Source: Fusarium oxysporum f. sp. lycopersici 4287
Taxonomy: Eukaryota; Ascomycota; Sordariomycetes; Hypocreales; Nectriaceae
Direction: 5' to 3'
NCBI RefSeq assembly: GCF_000149955.1
Contig: NC_030992.1
Location: forward strand, 4,046,850 to 4,110,849
Length of the DNA stretch: 64,000 nt
Shown: positions 46,121 through 56,484 of the stretch, piece after piece
Numbering within the stretch: position 1 is the first letter of the stretch
Layout of the letters: every line of letters begins with the position of its first letter
Position numbers and translations under genes: made by a program
The notes under the pieces: model-generated
Told to the model about the DNA's origin: nothing
Seen by the model: only the letters and a program-made list of their open reading frames with translations
The model's database searches: none

Positions 46121-47467
46121 GACTATTTAAGAAAGAGGTAAGTTTCCATACTTATAGGCTAGGCCAGTCAATATTAGCTACCTCCATGCCTCAATATTTA
46201 AGACCAGATCTATAATTAGCTTGGGTATTACGACCTCTTGAGAATAATAAATATATATATATATTAACTTAATAATAATCTAATTAAATTACATTAGCAT
46301 ATAATCTTTACCCTATCGAATTCAGTCATGATTTATCTCTCCGCCCATCTCAGTTCAACGGGATTGGTTTTGGTCATCACCTTGCATAGCCACGATATAC
46401 AACGACTTATATCCCCGCTTGTAGGTAATGACGGGAGATTCACCTTACTGGGTCAAGACTGAGGACTGGCATACAGCTGGAGAGCCTTTCCGCATTTTTC
46501 AGAACGTTCCTCCAGGGTGAAGATGAAGAGGCGGGACGACTTCTCAACGGCTTTCCGAAATTTGGCAATTATTGATTCATGGCCCCAGCCCGCCCAGGTC
46601 ACTATCAGCCGAGGGGCCTCAGGCGGCGGCGTGGCTTATCTCAGGCGCCATCCTCCTTGAATCAACGGAGGTTCCTCAGCTTAGCTGCTAAGCTCCAGGC
46701 ATTTGATGGCTCCCGTTTTTCTCCAAGCCACACAATAAGGTGAAGCGCGACTGCATGATGCAGGGGTCTCCAAGGGTTATCTAAGAACACTGAACTGTTG
46801 ACTTCCCACCAAGTCAACAAAGGAATCCATTATCTCAATACTGGACCGGAAAGGTACAATGTATTGAATCAAGCTGTGAGGTTAGGTATCTGTGTTATCA
46901 TAAAATAAGAATGTATTTCGTCGTCGAATATGTATGTGGCTATATGAAGAGACAAGGATATCTCTGCCTGTTGATTTGGGGGTAGATCATGTCAAATTCC
47001 AGTGACCTGGCGCCTCGACCTATACCCCATTTCAACTGCAGCCAAGGTGACCTAACTAACCAACTGGGCTGCAGTCTTCTATCGACAATGTCAGCGAGGG
47101 CCAAAAGAAAGGAATGCAGTAACTCATCAGTTCACAAAGGGAAACTCTTAGACAGACTCGGGATTCTGCAGCCTTCGATACCTGGGGTTGTTGGCTGGGC
47201 ATACCTTGTGTGAACATAGCCCAACTCGGTGGCGTTACTTGAAGTGTCAGATGACGCTGCCGCTACGACTAATCTGACAAGCGTAGCAGCACTTTAGCTC
47301 AGCACCTCCGCATTTGTTCGGATCAATTGACGGCACCCCTTGCTAGGCATTTTGAACGACGCCTATAAACCAGGTCTCCTGGGTCTTAAATCCTCTAGGT
47401 CAATTGTTCCATTTTCTTGATTCTCGTTACTTACTTGTATGAACATCTTGCTAACTGCCTTGAAAAG
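46121..47467. other. AT-rich insert left part
   Basis: The segment separates the two SDR fragments. 46190-46320 is extremely A/T-rich (aataaatatatatatatatt) as in RIP-mutated repeats. The remainder is of normal composition with no supported gene, up to the promoter of 47468. Confidence 0.5.
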
Positions 47468-48346
47468 ATGACCATCGGAGATTTCTTTGATTTCAATAAG
47501 GCCGAATATGCACGTCGCATATCATTTTACGACGTTAATCGCTTGCGAAAGCAAGAAGTGGTCAAAATACGCCAACATACTGCTGCCATGTGCAGTATTA
47601 CCACAGGAGCAGCAGGCGCACTGCTATCCGGCGGAGGTACCCTCCTGCTGAGTGCCTATGGGGCTCGCCGACTGTCCGTAGCACATTCAAAGCTTGAGCT
47701 TATACAGGCAGAGCTTAAAAAACGCGGCATAGCCCTACACGAAATACAGAAGCGAGATATCCTCATCCCTGTTGGAGCATCTATTGTCGGAATGGGCGTC
47801 GGTGTCGGCATAGACGAGGCAGCCGCTGTTGCAACCAACACCATCCCCATGGAAGCGAGTCTACCCCCAGGGTCTTCTCTTACTGATGCATTGTCTACGA
47901 ACGCGAGTGGCGTAATCAGTGGGGTAGCTCACGGTGTCACAGAGCAGACTCACGAGATGGGGCAGGCCATACTGAATATAGACAATGGCATTCCAGCAGC
48001 CCAGGACCTTGCAAGAGAAACAATCTGGGCTCCTGCGGCGTCTACCCAGGACGCCATTGGATTTCACGCTGGCATGGTTATAATGCAGGCCGTTGAGAAA
48101 GGGTTCGCAAGCCTAACATCGAACCTGTTTGCAACGTGGACTATGGAAGCCCTGACTGGGGATGTTTCCAGGACCAAGCCGCCGGTATTTCGGGACACCC
48201 GGACAACAAAAAAGACTGGCCCAGCAACTAGTAAAACGCATATGTCCAAGTGTTGGCGGCCTGAAAGAAAGTTTATTTTATCCTATCTACTTTGGATGGG
48301 CATCCTTTGCTGGCTTTTCGGTGCATTTATGTTGTTCTTGTATTGA
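47468..48346 (+). CDS. Fungal membrane protein of unknown function
   Basis: 292 residues from ATG 47468 (MTIGDFFDFNKAEYARRIS). An upstream in-frame start would add 17 residues and is less likely. After a charged helical head come two Gly/Ala-rich hydrophobic segments: MCSITTGAAGALLSGGGTLL (about 41-60) and VGASIVGMGVGVGIDEAA (about 100-118). A terminal helix (FILSYLLWMGILCWLFGAF) acts as a C-terminal anchor. No named domain is recognised. The gene is intact although flanked by fragments of one SDR pseudogene. Confidence 0.6.
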   Translation: MTIGDFFDFNKAEYARRISFYDVNRLRKQEVVKIRQHTAAMCSITTGAAGALLSGGGTLLLSAYGARRLSVAHSKLELIQAELKKRGIALHEIQKRDILIPVGASIVGMGVGVGIDEAAAVATNTIPMEASLPPGSSLTDALSTNASGVISGVAHGVTEQTHEMGQAILNIDNGIPAAQDLARETIWAPAASTQDAIGFHAGMVIMQAVEKGFASLTSNLFATWTMEALTGDVSRTKPPVFRDTRTTKKTGPATSKTHMSKCWRPERKFILSYLLWMGILCWLFGAFMLFLY

Positions 48347-48411
48347 GATGGCTTTCCTTGCTAAAGAATAGTTATCTGGAAGAGGGCTTATCCTTGTAGT
48401 TACATGAAGAC

Positions 48412-48819
48412 TTGCTAATACTTGAGCAGCTCCTGCCACGTGTCTTCCCAGGTACTGTTGGGGTGGATATGATGAGGAATCGAGAATCCCGGGCCGGCAG
48501 CTGGCTGTATAACTGGATTGGCAACACGGTAATGGGTATCATCGCAAGGCTGATGAAACTTCTATCCACCACTGTGGAGCAAGCTGGTGAAAGATTGTAC
48601 CTGAGCACGGGTGCAGAATACGGCGGGAGGGGAGTCCCGTTGAAAGATGGCCAGGAACGTGCTTTGACGTTAAACAGGACGACCAGTGGTTCACTGTTTT
48701 CCATCGACGAAAGGTTGGAGCCCATATGGAACGATAAGGTGCTTGGCGAACTGTAGGAGAAGCAGGCACCTGAAATAGCCTGGAGATGGACCGAGGGTAT
48801 ATTGAAGCCTTATCAGTGA
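48412..48819 (+). pseudogene. SDR pseudogene, 3' portion
   Basis: Reads LPRVFPGTVGVDMMRN, LMKLLSTTVEQAGERLYLST, GGRGVPLKDGQERALTLN and GSLFSIDERLEPIWNDKV, then after TAG (48754-48756) APEIAWRWTEGILKPYQ to TGA 48817-48819. This is the C-terminal third of the same fungal SDR family as the fragment at 45651-46120. The roughly 70-residue middle is missing. Together the two pieces make one gene broken by a 2.3 kb insertion/deletion event. Confidence 0.6.
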
Positions 48820-48914
48820 CCAAATGGCGCAGTTTGACGGTTGTGTTGAGATTTCCCTCTAAAGAATTATCACGTCTTAACTCTATTAGAGCAACATCCT
48901 AGACTCAGTCAAAC

Positions 48915-49364
48915 TCACTGTCCCAAATGAGGGAACAGAACCTCATCATATCTATCGACATACGACCACAAGATCTTGATTTTCCCGTCCTCCACGACAA
49001 GCACGTCACCACCCTGAATGGCCGGTATCGGCTCATAATCCGCCTCACTATCCTCCGGGACAACCTCCCAACGTGCAGTGGCCATATTCTGGCATACACT
49101 GGCGCCTCCATTAGCTCGATGCGAGTACCCCTTCAACTGATCCAGTAGAATAGATGATCGGATAAGCAAGCCATCATGGCCGTGGTGTGTAGAGCCGTCA
49201 AAGTCGAACCAGACGATGTCGGGAGCGAATATCTCTTTGATAGCGGCGAGGCGTTCTTCAGGGTTGGTGTAGGAAAAGAAGTTAATGTCGCGCTGTATAA
49301 GAGAGACCATGACCTCTTTAGTTTCGTGGCTTCCAACGGAGATGTTGATTGATTTGATTGGCAT
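48915..49364 (-). CDS. SnoaL/NTF2-like small protein
   Basis: A single exon of 149 residues. The layout (LIQRDINFFSYTNPEERLAA, EIFAPDIVWFDFDGSTHHGH, DGLLIRSSILLDQL, then VVEDGKIKILWSYVDRYD) matches the alpha+beta cone of SnoaL-like polyketide cyclase/NTF2-fold proteins, with a helical start, a phased Trp/Phe strand and a terminal sheet. In fungi these stand-alone folds act as cyclases, isomerases or ligand binders. The catalytic role cannot be told. No signal peptide. Confidence 0.72.
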   Translation of the reverse strand: MPIKSINISVGSHETKEVMVSLIQRDINFFSYTNPEERLAAIKEIFAPDIVWFDFDGSTHHGHDGLLIRSSILLDQLKGYSHRANGGASVCQNMATARWEVVPEDSEADYEPIPAIQGGDVLVVEDGKIKILWSYVDRYDEVLFPHLGQ

Positions 49365-50082
49365 GGTTGCTGGACTGGCTGCGACTGATATTTGTTTTAG
49401 TAGATATATAGCTTGGAGGGGACGATGTGTAGGCTGTTGGCGACTATCTTTGTAGCTTCTGTTATTTGCTTCTCCTTAATGAAAGGAAGTGTCCTACTTA
49501 TATTTTGATAATGGTATCCAGAAGCTTCACGTGTGCTTACTGGAAAAGGCAAGGTCTAAGGCTCGTCACCGATCGCGACATGTCTCCTCATTCGGTTAGA
49601 ACGTCTGCACCGAGCTTACGAATATGTTTACCTTCCCCCCTTCATGCAGCGAATCTACATCAAGCAAAGCTACCTTATATTAAAAAGCGCGGGGTTCTAC
49701 CAGTTCGTAAGTCCGTCAGTCCGTGTCTAGCCGGGACTTACTGGACGGAGCGTAGTCCGCAGTGTTACTGGGCGCCGTGTACCGTGTCGCTCTCAGATCT
49801 TTCCTAGATATATCATGGCTGTAATATGTTCAGCCGATGCCAATGGGAGGGGAGCTAAAGGCCTTTCGGGATTCAGGAAATATGGGATGTCATTAAACCC
49901 GATTTACCTGACGGTCCCTTATCAGAACATGTCATAGTCCTATGTGCCCATCTAAAAACAGTGGTCTGAATACTAGCTATACCGATCCCTGCTGTATTCC
50001 AATCCAGGGCCCGAAGGGGACCTGCAACCATGATAGGGTCACAACGAGGAAGGTCTTTATAACGCCGTGCATGTTAGGCTAC
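49365..50082. other. Intergenic
   Basis: No supported gene. Short plus frames at 49466-49807 and 49942-50166 have no recognisable motif. Confidence 0.4.
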
Positions 50083-50580
50083 CTACACGCCCAGGGACGA
50101 AACATCGCTCTGCAGTGCCTTTCCAGCAACCACGGGCGCTTTTGCCGGAAGCAAAATCACCAGTAAGCGAGCCCATTCATCGGTAGGATTATCCCATCCA
50201 TGCATAGTTCCTTGCTGCACAACAACGTCTCCCCTGCCTACCAGTGTTTTGCTTCTATCGTCGAGGGCAAGAACGACTGCGCCTTTCTGGACGATGACGT
50301 AGTCTATAGAAACCATGCGGTGCATATGCCCAGAGCTCCTGGGTGGGAAATCCACAATTCGAAAGATAGAACCGTTGTTGATGATTCCAACCTCGGCATC
50401 GGCATTGTCGCCTGGAGATGAGAGATCGGCAGGAGAGGAGTCAGTGATCCACAAGCTCCTCAAAGCAGCGTCGTGGGGCACGATTTTGGCAGTGGCTTTG
50501 TCGTCATACTTGACAGTCGCCGGGCCTGCATCGTTATGGCCTGTGACAATGCGGCGGAGAGGGGGCAGTGGAGAAGTCAT
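50083..50580 (-). CDS. Cupin-domain protein
   Basis: A single exon of 165 residues. The two cupin motifs are present: FPPRSSGHMHRMVSIDYVIV followed by GAVVLALDDRS (motif 1, His pair), and GDVVVQQGTMHGWDNPTDEW (motif 2, His). The conserved Glu of motif 1 is replaced (HMHRMVSID), so metal binding may differ. The N-terminus begins MTSPLPPLRRIVTGHNDAGP, the usual lead-in of the small fungal cupins often found beside secondary-metabolite or detoxification genes. Enzymatic role unknown. Confidence 0.82.
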   Translation of the reverse strand: MTSPLPPLRRIVTGHNDAGPATVKYDDKATAKIVPHDAALRSLWITDSSPADLSSPGDNADAEVGIINNGSIFRIVDFPPRSSGHMHRMVSIDYVIVQKGAVVLALDDRSKTLVGRGDVVVQQGTMHGWDNPTDEWARLLVILLPAKAPVVAGKALQSDVSSLGV

Positions 50581-50739
50581 GATGACACGAAAAGGAGCAA
50601 TAGTGTAATTTGGAGTTTCTGAAAATACGGTTATCTTTCAAGATCAATTAGCCTATGTTTCTTAACATTGAAAGGCATCTTCTCGTCGACACTAGCCTCG
50701 GACTCTATATAGACTGATCGACCCAACTTAGTGGCTTGA

Positions 50740-50920
50740 TATACCTTTTAAGGCTGACTCATAAACTTAAAAAAATAAAAATATATAATTAAAGACTTTT
50801 ATAAGTAATAAATAATTTAAATTCTTTAAAAAATACATAAAATTAATTATATTATTATAGAAAATATTTATTAAATATTTTTTAGCTATTTTACCTGAGT
50901 GAAGAAATGCTATAGGGTAA
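50740..50920. repeat. AT-rich RIP-like block
   Basis: Nearly pure A/T with TpA-rich runs (aaaaaaataaaaatatataattaaag-like texture), bordering the mutated repeat copy at 50931 and the broken frame at 51035. Consistent with a repeat inactivated by RIP. Confidence 0.6.
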
Positions 50921-50930
50921 GTCACTTTTA

Positions 50931-50992
50931 ACTAAGTTCTCTGTGCTGATATAAGCTCTCAGCTACAAGTCTTAACTGCAAATAACACATCT
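50931..50992 (+). repeat. Dispersed repeat fragment, more mutated copy
   Basis: Second copy of the repeat at 1868-1930 (shared actaagttct, aagctctcag, acacatct). Differences from that copy are mostly C-to-T and G-to-A, as expected if this one was hit by RIP. Confidence 0.6.
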
Positions 50993-51034
50993 TGCTCACA
51001 ACTTAGACATTATACCATAATACCTGAACAATTG

Positions 51035-51805
51035 CTACAGCATAAAGCTGATTTCATGAAAACCTAAAAGATGACTCAATTGCCCGCCGTCACGGGGTAT
51101 AAGAAGGTGCCTCTGATGCGTCCCCTTAAGATGATCTAACTTAGCACCAGGAAAATCAAGGATCTTGCAAGAACCTAATAGAGCAAGATGGCGGTACCTA
51201 AATGAAAGCTTGTTTATATAGTATTTCCTAACTAATTCTAATAGTAGTATATCAATGGACTTCCCCTTAACCTGAATGATGTCAGAAATCACAGACTGAC
51301 TCTCTAGAATAAAGGTAGCTTTATAGTCATTAAAGCTATAAGAGAGGAAATTTTTAAGATTATCAGAATCCAGGAATATAAAAGGCTCTCTAGCGACTAT
51401 ATACAGCAACTGGCTATTCTTAGCACTTACGCTCTTACTTGCACTATCCAAGGCCTTTATCAGGAGGCTAAAAAAGCTATCAGGCAAGAAAGAGAGGCAC
51501 TAAAAGCCCTTCCTAAAGCCGGCCTTAATAAAGGCAAGAAGATAATTAAGTCGATCAGAAGAAGAAATCGGGCTTGGATTATATCCCTGATCGATGTGTG
51601 GTTGGTAATTCGCTGAGAGGATGACTTCTATGGAGGCTGCAGAGAAGACTCTAATAAGTTGGTCGTATGAGTTAACCGAAGGTTGCGTAAAAGAGGCGTA
51701 TTTGACTTCCAGGTAAGGCGGAAAGCTTTCAGATTTGTTGATAAATACTGATGCACGAGAAAAGCTCGACTGAAGGTTTCGTGATGACACGTATGTCGGT
51801 GCCAT
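51035..51805 (-). pseudogene. Broken hypothetical gene in RIP-affected DNA
   Basis: One minus-strand frame runs from MAPTYVSSRNLQSSFSRA to LLGFHEISFML, interrupted by TAG at 51500-51502 (between AGFRKGF and CLSFLPDSFF). Without that stop it would be about 255 residues. Codons are AT-rich compared with neighbours. No domain is recognised. It is probably a relic of a repeat-borne or duplicated gene. Confidence 0.45.
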
Positions 51806-51989
51806 TGGGGCTGAGAAGAAGGTTGGATTGGAAGAAGGTTTGGAGCAATCAGAAGGTCGTGGCGGTATTGGGTTTATGTGTCAATCCTAAGGTTAGAAAA
51901 TACACTTCCGATTTAACACAATGGGTCACTTTTAGCTATATAGTATTTTGTGCTACCAGCTTGTCTGTGCCACTCGCTTATCATGTACA

Positions 51990-54896
51990 TTATCTAAATT
52001 TAAATATCTCCTTTTTCCCAAGGACGAAATCTTCGGGCAGCCTTACCTGCTTAACTTCTTTGCATAACATATCCACGCCTTGAATGATCGCACAGCCAAC
52101 TAGCCGACCTTCACCCGTTTTCGCATGGAAATCGCGCACAATCACTGGAAATGACAGACCATCCAACATCAAAACAATAGGTTTAGTGTTGCAACAATAC
52201 TCAACACCAGGTGCCGTCACACCGCGAAACCCGTGGTCCGTCCAAATGAGGAATCTTCCTTTAAATCTTTCGACAACTGCATCGTAATTGCGTAACCTGG
52301 TTTCGACACTTTCGTTCTTGCTTGCCAACTCCTGCAATTGCCGCTCCATTTGCGGCCCAAAGGCTATCTCTCTCAGTTTCACGGCTGCATCTCGCAACTT
52401 CGTCACCAAGGGCGCTATACTTGCGTGACTGTCACAGTCGAGAAGGATGAGCGTGCAAAATGTCTGGTAGTGCCAAGAAGCTCCCCAGTTCGTTTGTATG
52501 ATGACATGGAGAATGTGAGTGATGTAGGATCCGACAGCACTAGCAGTAACTGCTGCGCGGTGTGCATCGTCGGCGCCCACTGTGTTGAACCAGTAGTCGT
52601 TGTTAGTCTGCGACCACATTGGCGCGCCTGGGAAGCGATCGAGCAAGATACTAAGATGATCCCAATCAAAAATGCAAGCGCCAATGAAAAAACTGGCCAT
52701 TGTCTTGCAAAACGTGTTACTCATCTTTGGGCGGAACAGGTTTTGGAACAGCTTAGATGAACGAGTATCATCGCCAGCAAGTACTTTAGAGATTCCTAAC
52801 TCATCATGTCCGAGACAATGCCACATGAGAATATCAAAATATGGTAGACATTCAGCAACATCAAGTGGGAGATTCTTTTCCTCTTCTGACTTCGTGGTCG
52901 AACGAAGTATAGCGCCTTTGGAAGCGGAGACCAGAGCACGATCACGGCCGATAAGGGAGTCTTTGCACATTCGGAGGAAGATACTCAATGATGCATCGTC
53001 TTTATCCTCATCCATAAGGATATAACGGTGGCACAGAAGGTTGGCATTTAAGATGTGATCAAACTGCCAAAGCTCTTGTAGTATCTTATGGCCATCGCTC
53101 TTGTCTAAGTGACGGTGACCATACATGGTATCCAAAACATAGCCTTCTGCATGCAAGCGATGGTTTAGGATTATCATCTTCGGGTATGGCGTTTCGTCGA
53201 CCTGGAGTTTCATGGGAACAGGTTCCAGGTAACTCAAATCAGCCCGCCGCGAGAAATCTGGCAGCCAGGTTGGCAGATGATCCTCCACACTTGCGTATCG
53301 GTAGGGATACCACCAAAGAACATCTGCCCAGCACTCATATTGTATCAGGAAAACGGCCAGACAAGCAAACAGGAGCTCAGGGCGCATGAAGTAGTCGGGT
53401 ACGAATACCCTACGAAAGACGGGATCAAAGATCTCACGTAGGCCATAGACCAGATCTCGTGAATCCGTAGCATGAGCGGAAAGCTCACCATACAAACGGC
53501 GTGGTACATCGTAGCCGTTGGTCTTAAGTCGACGAGAAATCAAGTCGAAGATGTGTTCGACGTCCTTCTTGAAGGCAGTGTGTGGTTTACCCATGATCTT
53601 GGCGACTTCATATTGGAAGCCTTCTGGAGCATCAAGCTTGGCTAGGAGAGGCAATGATAAGTTGACTAGTAGCTTGAACTCTTGTTTGAGTACAGCATTG
53701 CTAATCGAATCACAGCCCCAGTACCATATGGGCTCGTTTGATGCGAGATAAAACTCTTGCCTTGTCCAAACGCGGCTCCACCATCGTTGGGAACACATCT
53801 CGAGGAAGCCTCTGCAAACTCTCCACTTGTCTAGACCATACTCTCGGCATAACTCCCCCAAGCAATCCGTAACTTCATCATCCTGACGATTTGATACGTA
53901 TGCTGTTGTCTCACGAGCGCGTCTGCGAAGAAAGCTGAAAACATCGTTGACTGGAGAGCCTCGTGCAGCCGATCCCGAGGTTCCGAGGAAGACGACAACG
54001 GCTTTCGCTAGATGATAGATCTTGCCCATTTTTCTAACCTCTATTGAGCGTTCTCTTAAGTTTTTTTGATTGATGCAAATGGCATCAATCCATATTCGTC
54101 TTTTAACATCCGTTTGGCGCAAAGATAGAAGGGCATCAAAGAGATTGGGGTTGACTGTCACATCCAGGCCATTAAGTCGGACAGTTTTTGCTGGATCTGG
54201 CAAGCCCCACACATATGACAGTGCTTCATATGCATCCCGGATTTCATCCAAAGAGACCTTGATAATGTTGAGCTCAATCTCGTTCGAAGTTCCTGGAAGT
54301 ATTTCCACCAGACGGATTGACTTCTGGTCAAGTGGGAGCTCTGGATAGATTTGTTGGTTCCAAGTTCTGTAATTGCTGAGCATATGGTTCAGATTGTCTT
54401 GCATCGGGATAGGTAGTACTGAAGGAAAAGACGACGTCTCAACCGTTTGATGACCGCCATGTTCGTCAGATTGGGGGTTCTTGTGATCACTGAGCTTGTC
54501 CGACTGCGCGCGACCGACCACCTCGTCGCCCATTCCCAAACCTTCCTGGCTTGAGTTTAAGAAACTTATATCGTGGTTCGGCAGTGCAACCTTCAGTGAG
54601 GATATAATATATTCCGGCACAGAGTCATCATAGTCTTCAACAGTTGCAACAGTTGCGGTACTAGGCCGATGTATTTCGGCTGGAGCTATACGATTCGCCA
54701 GCGCTTCAACGCCTTTAATCATATGTTCGCGAAGCTTTTGAGTTTCTTCGCGATCCAGCAGCTTGCTTTCATCTTCGTAGGCATAATTTTCATGTGTTTC
54801 TGGGATAGCAATGTTAATACCTTCAGCTATCCCTGCCACTACTTGATTTTCGGCATCTGGGGCGGGATTTTGAAGTTCTTGACCCTGGGCGCTCAC
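51990..54896 (-). CDS. HET domain protein
   Basis: A single exon of 968 residues. A 180-residue unstructured, acidic head precedes the heterokaryon incompatibility domain: IRLVEILPG (about 194), YEALSYVWG (223-231), RIWIDAICINQ (267-277) and VRKMGKIYHLAKAVVVFLG (287-305). LEMCSQRWWSRVWTRQEFYL follows. The long C-terminal part is typical of HET-6/tol-type proteins and has no second named domain. Such proteins initiate hyphal cell death on nonself contact or act in related innate-immunity-like pathways. No ankyrin repeats, unlike the copy at 14689. The frame is intact up to the AT-rich zone at its 3' end. Confidence 0.88.
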   Translation of the reverse strand: MSAQGQELQNPAPDAENQVVAGIAEGINIAIPETHENYAYEDESKLLDREETQKLREHMIKGVEALANRIAPAEIHRPSTATVATVEDYDDSVPEYIISSLKVALPNHDISFLNSSQEGLGMGDEVVGRAQSDKLSDHKNPQSDEHGGHQTVETSSFPSVLPIPMQDNLNHMLSNYRTWNQQIYPELPLDQKSIRLVEILPGTSNEIELNIIKVSLDEIRDAYEALSYVWGLPDPAKTVRLNGLDVTVNPNLFDALLSLRQTDVKRRIWIDAICINQKNLRERSIEVRKMGKIYHLAKAVVVFLGTSGSAARGSPVNDVFSFLRRRARETTAYVSNRQDDEVTDCLGELCREYGLDKWRVCRGFLEMCSQRWWSRVWTRQEFYLASNEPIWYWGCDSISNAVLKQEFKLLVNLSLPLLAKLDAPEGFQYEVAKIMGKPHTAFKKDVEHIFDLISRRLKTNGYDVPRRLYGELSAHATDSRDLVYGLREIFDPVFRRVFVPDYFMRPELLFACLAVFLIQYECWADVLWWYPYRYASVEDHLPTWLPDFSRRADLSYLEPVPMKLQVDETPYPKMIILNHRLHAEGYVLDTMYGHRHLDKSDGHKILQELWQFDHILNANLLCHRYILMDEDKDDASLSIFLRMCKDSLIGRDRALVSASKGAILRSTTKSEEEKNLPLDVAECLPYFDILMWHCLGHDELGISKVLAGDDTRSSKLFQNLFRPKMSNTFCKTMASFFIGACIFDWDHLSILLDRFPGAPMWSQTNNDYWFNTVGADDAHRAAVTASAVGSYITHILHVIIQTNWGASWHYQTFCTLILLDCDSHASIAPLVTKLRDAAVKLREIAFGPQMERQLQELASKNESVETRLRNYDAVVERFKGRFLIWTDHGFRGVTAPGVEYCCNTKPIVLMLDGLSFPVIVRDFHAKTGEGRLVGCAIIQGVDMLCKEVKQVRLPEDFVLGKKEIFKFR

Positions 54897-56484
54897 GGCT
54901 GGATTTCGGATTTCCCGTTTAGGTGGAGGAGGCGAGCCTTGGTCTACTTGCTTGTGTCCCGGAGCTAAAGGATATGCGGTCAGATCTCACGCTGTCTGGT
55001 GGATTGGCTGGACAAGAGCTATACCTACCAAAGCCCAAGCTGTTACGGATGCTAAGAAAAAGCCAGCCTAGTTTTTCTTCTATCTTTATGCGCCTCAAGA
55101 TGGCGAAAGCCCAACCGAACATGATCGGATTACTTCTGATTTTGATTTCGCTTTCGATTACGGTGCTAACAGCGGCTGGAGCTTTTCATGGACCTTGCGT
55201 TGTTGCGATCACCGCTTCAGCAAGAACTACAGTATAGTATTATACTGTACTGAGGTAGGCCGCCGGGCGTAATAAATGGTATTGTATTGTATTGTACTGA
55301 GGTAGGTAGGTAGTTATCACGCACCCTGACCTTTACCAAGGGATATGCAGGTATTAAGAACCGAAGAATCTAATGGAGGAGTGATAGACGAAGAGGTTCT
55401 CAGAAAGAACGATACGCGGGAACGTGTTGCACTTTTGAGATAGAGGTTGACGACTTGATTTGGGACTACAGGCGGGGTAAACCTTATATATACATCCAGT
55501 ATATGGAATACAGCTGTATAGCGTATTCTGTATCACAAGAGGTCCAACAGAAAGAAGCGTGGTGTTTAATGACGTGACAGAGGAGCTACTGGAAACATAG
55601 GCGCTCCTGAATAATGATAATAGACTCAGGTGCAGGTCGATAGCGATGGCGATATAGCGTTCCATCAGGATGGGCAGACGGAACCTCCCGTATGAGGATC
55701 CAGCTGCAACGCAAGGCAACGTAGACGGCTGCCGTGCCATCACGTAAGTTCTCAGCCGATGTCCCATGCTTTTATGTCGCTCATCAAGTTGCAATGGCTG
55801 CGATGGCACACACTATTGTGGTGGCTTTCTTCCAAGAGCAAGCTTCCACCTCAGCGTGACGTGTTGCCCCATCTTGGCTCCAATGGCTGTCCGTCGAGGA
55901 ATCTGCAAAGTCGTCGTACAGCATACCATGGCGACTTGGTGAGTCTCCGCAAGTCGACTAGTCAGGTAGGTTCAGTCCAATGAGACTGTAGGACCAATCT
56001 AGAACAGCACCAATGCAACCCATTACTATTCCACGTAGTCATTAGTGAGGATCGCCGCGATACACAAGCCGCCATCGATGACAACTATTGACCCGTAGGA
56101 GCTCGAAGGATACACAAGAGTCTTCCACATGTTTCAAATCCTCTTGCTTCGACTCTTGGGGGAAATTGATTCGCATGACTGTCTGGACGAACCTTGTCAA
56201 CATTTAACCTTAGATGTTTATCCATGCATGTGATGCGGCAATAGAATACGAGAAGTTGACAGTGTGGATGGAATTCCCCGAAGTCAGGTGAGTTAAAGTT
56301 AAGATGATGTGCAGATCCAAGATTGGCTTCCATGCCCCTAGCGCAATGATAGTGTCCCCCAGTCTGCCATCTCCTATGGCCAACTGGACATTTTGTAGTT
56401 TTCGTCAAACGTTTTATTACTGACGAATCTCATATAACTTGAACATTGCAGGTAAGCAGGATGAAGAAGCGATTGGTTCCCAAT
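54897..56484. other. Intergenic with short repeats
   Basis: HET promoter side and 3' side of the next gene. A plus frame at 54923-55237 ends in a hydrophobic helix (MIGLLLILISLSITVLTAAG) but lacks support. 55229-55248 is a perfect hairpin, and TGTACTGAGGTAGG occurs twice (55246-55259, 55293-55306). Confidence 0.4.
55229..55306. repeat. Hairpin plus duplicated 14-mer
   Basis: ACAGTATA-gtat-TATACTGT forms an 8-bp perfect stem. The adjacent TGTACTGAGGTAGG is repeated 47 bp away, with TATTG and GTAG mini-repeats between and after. Confidence 0.55.
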
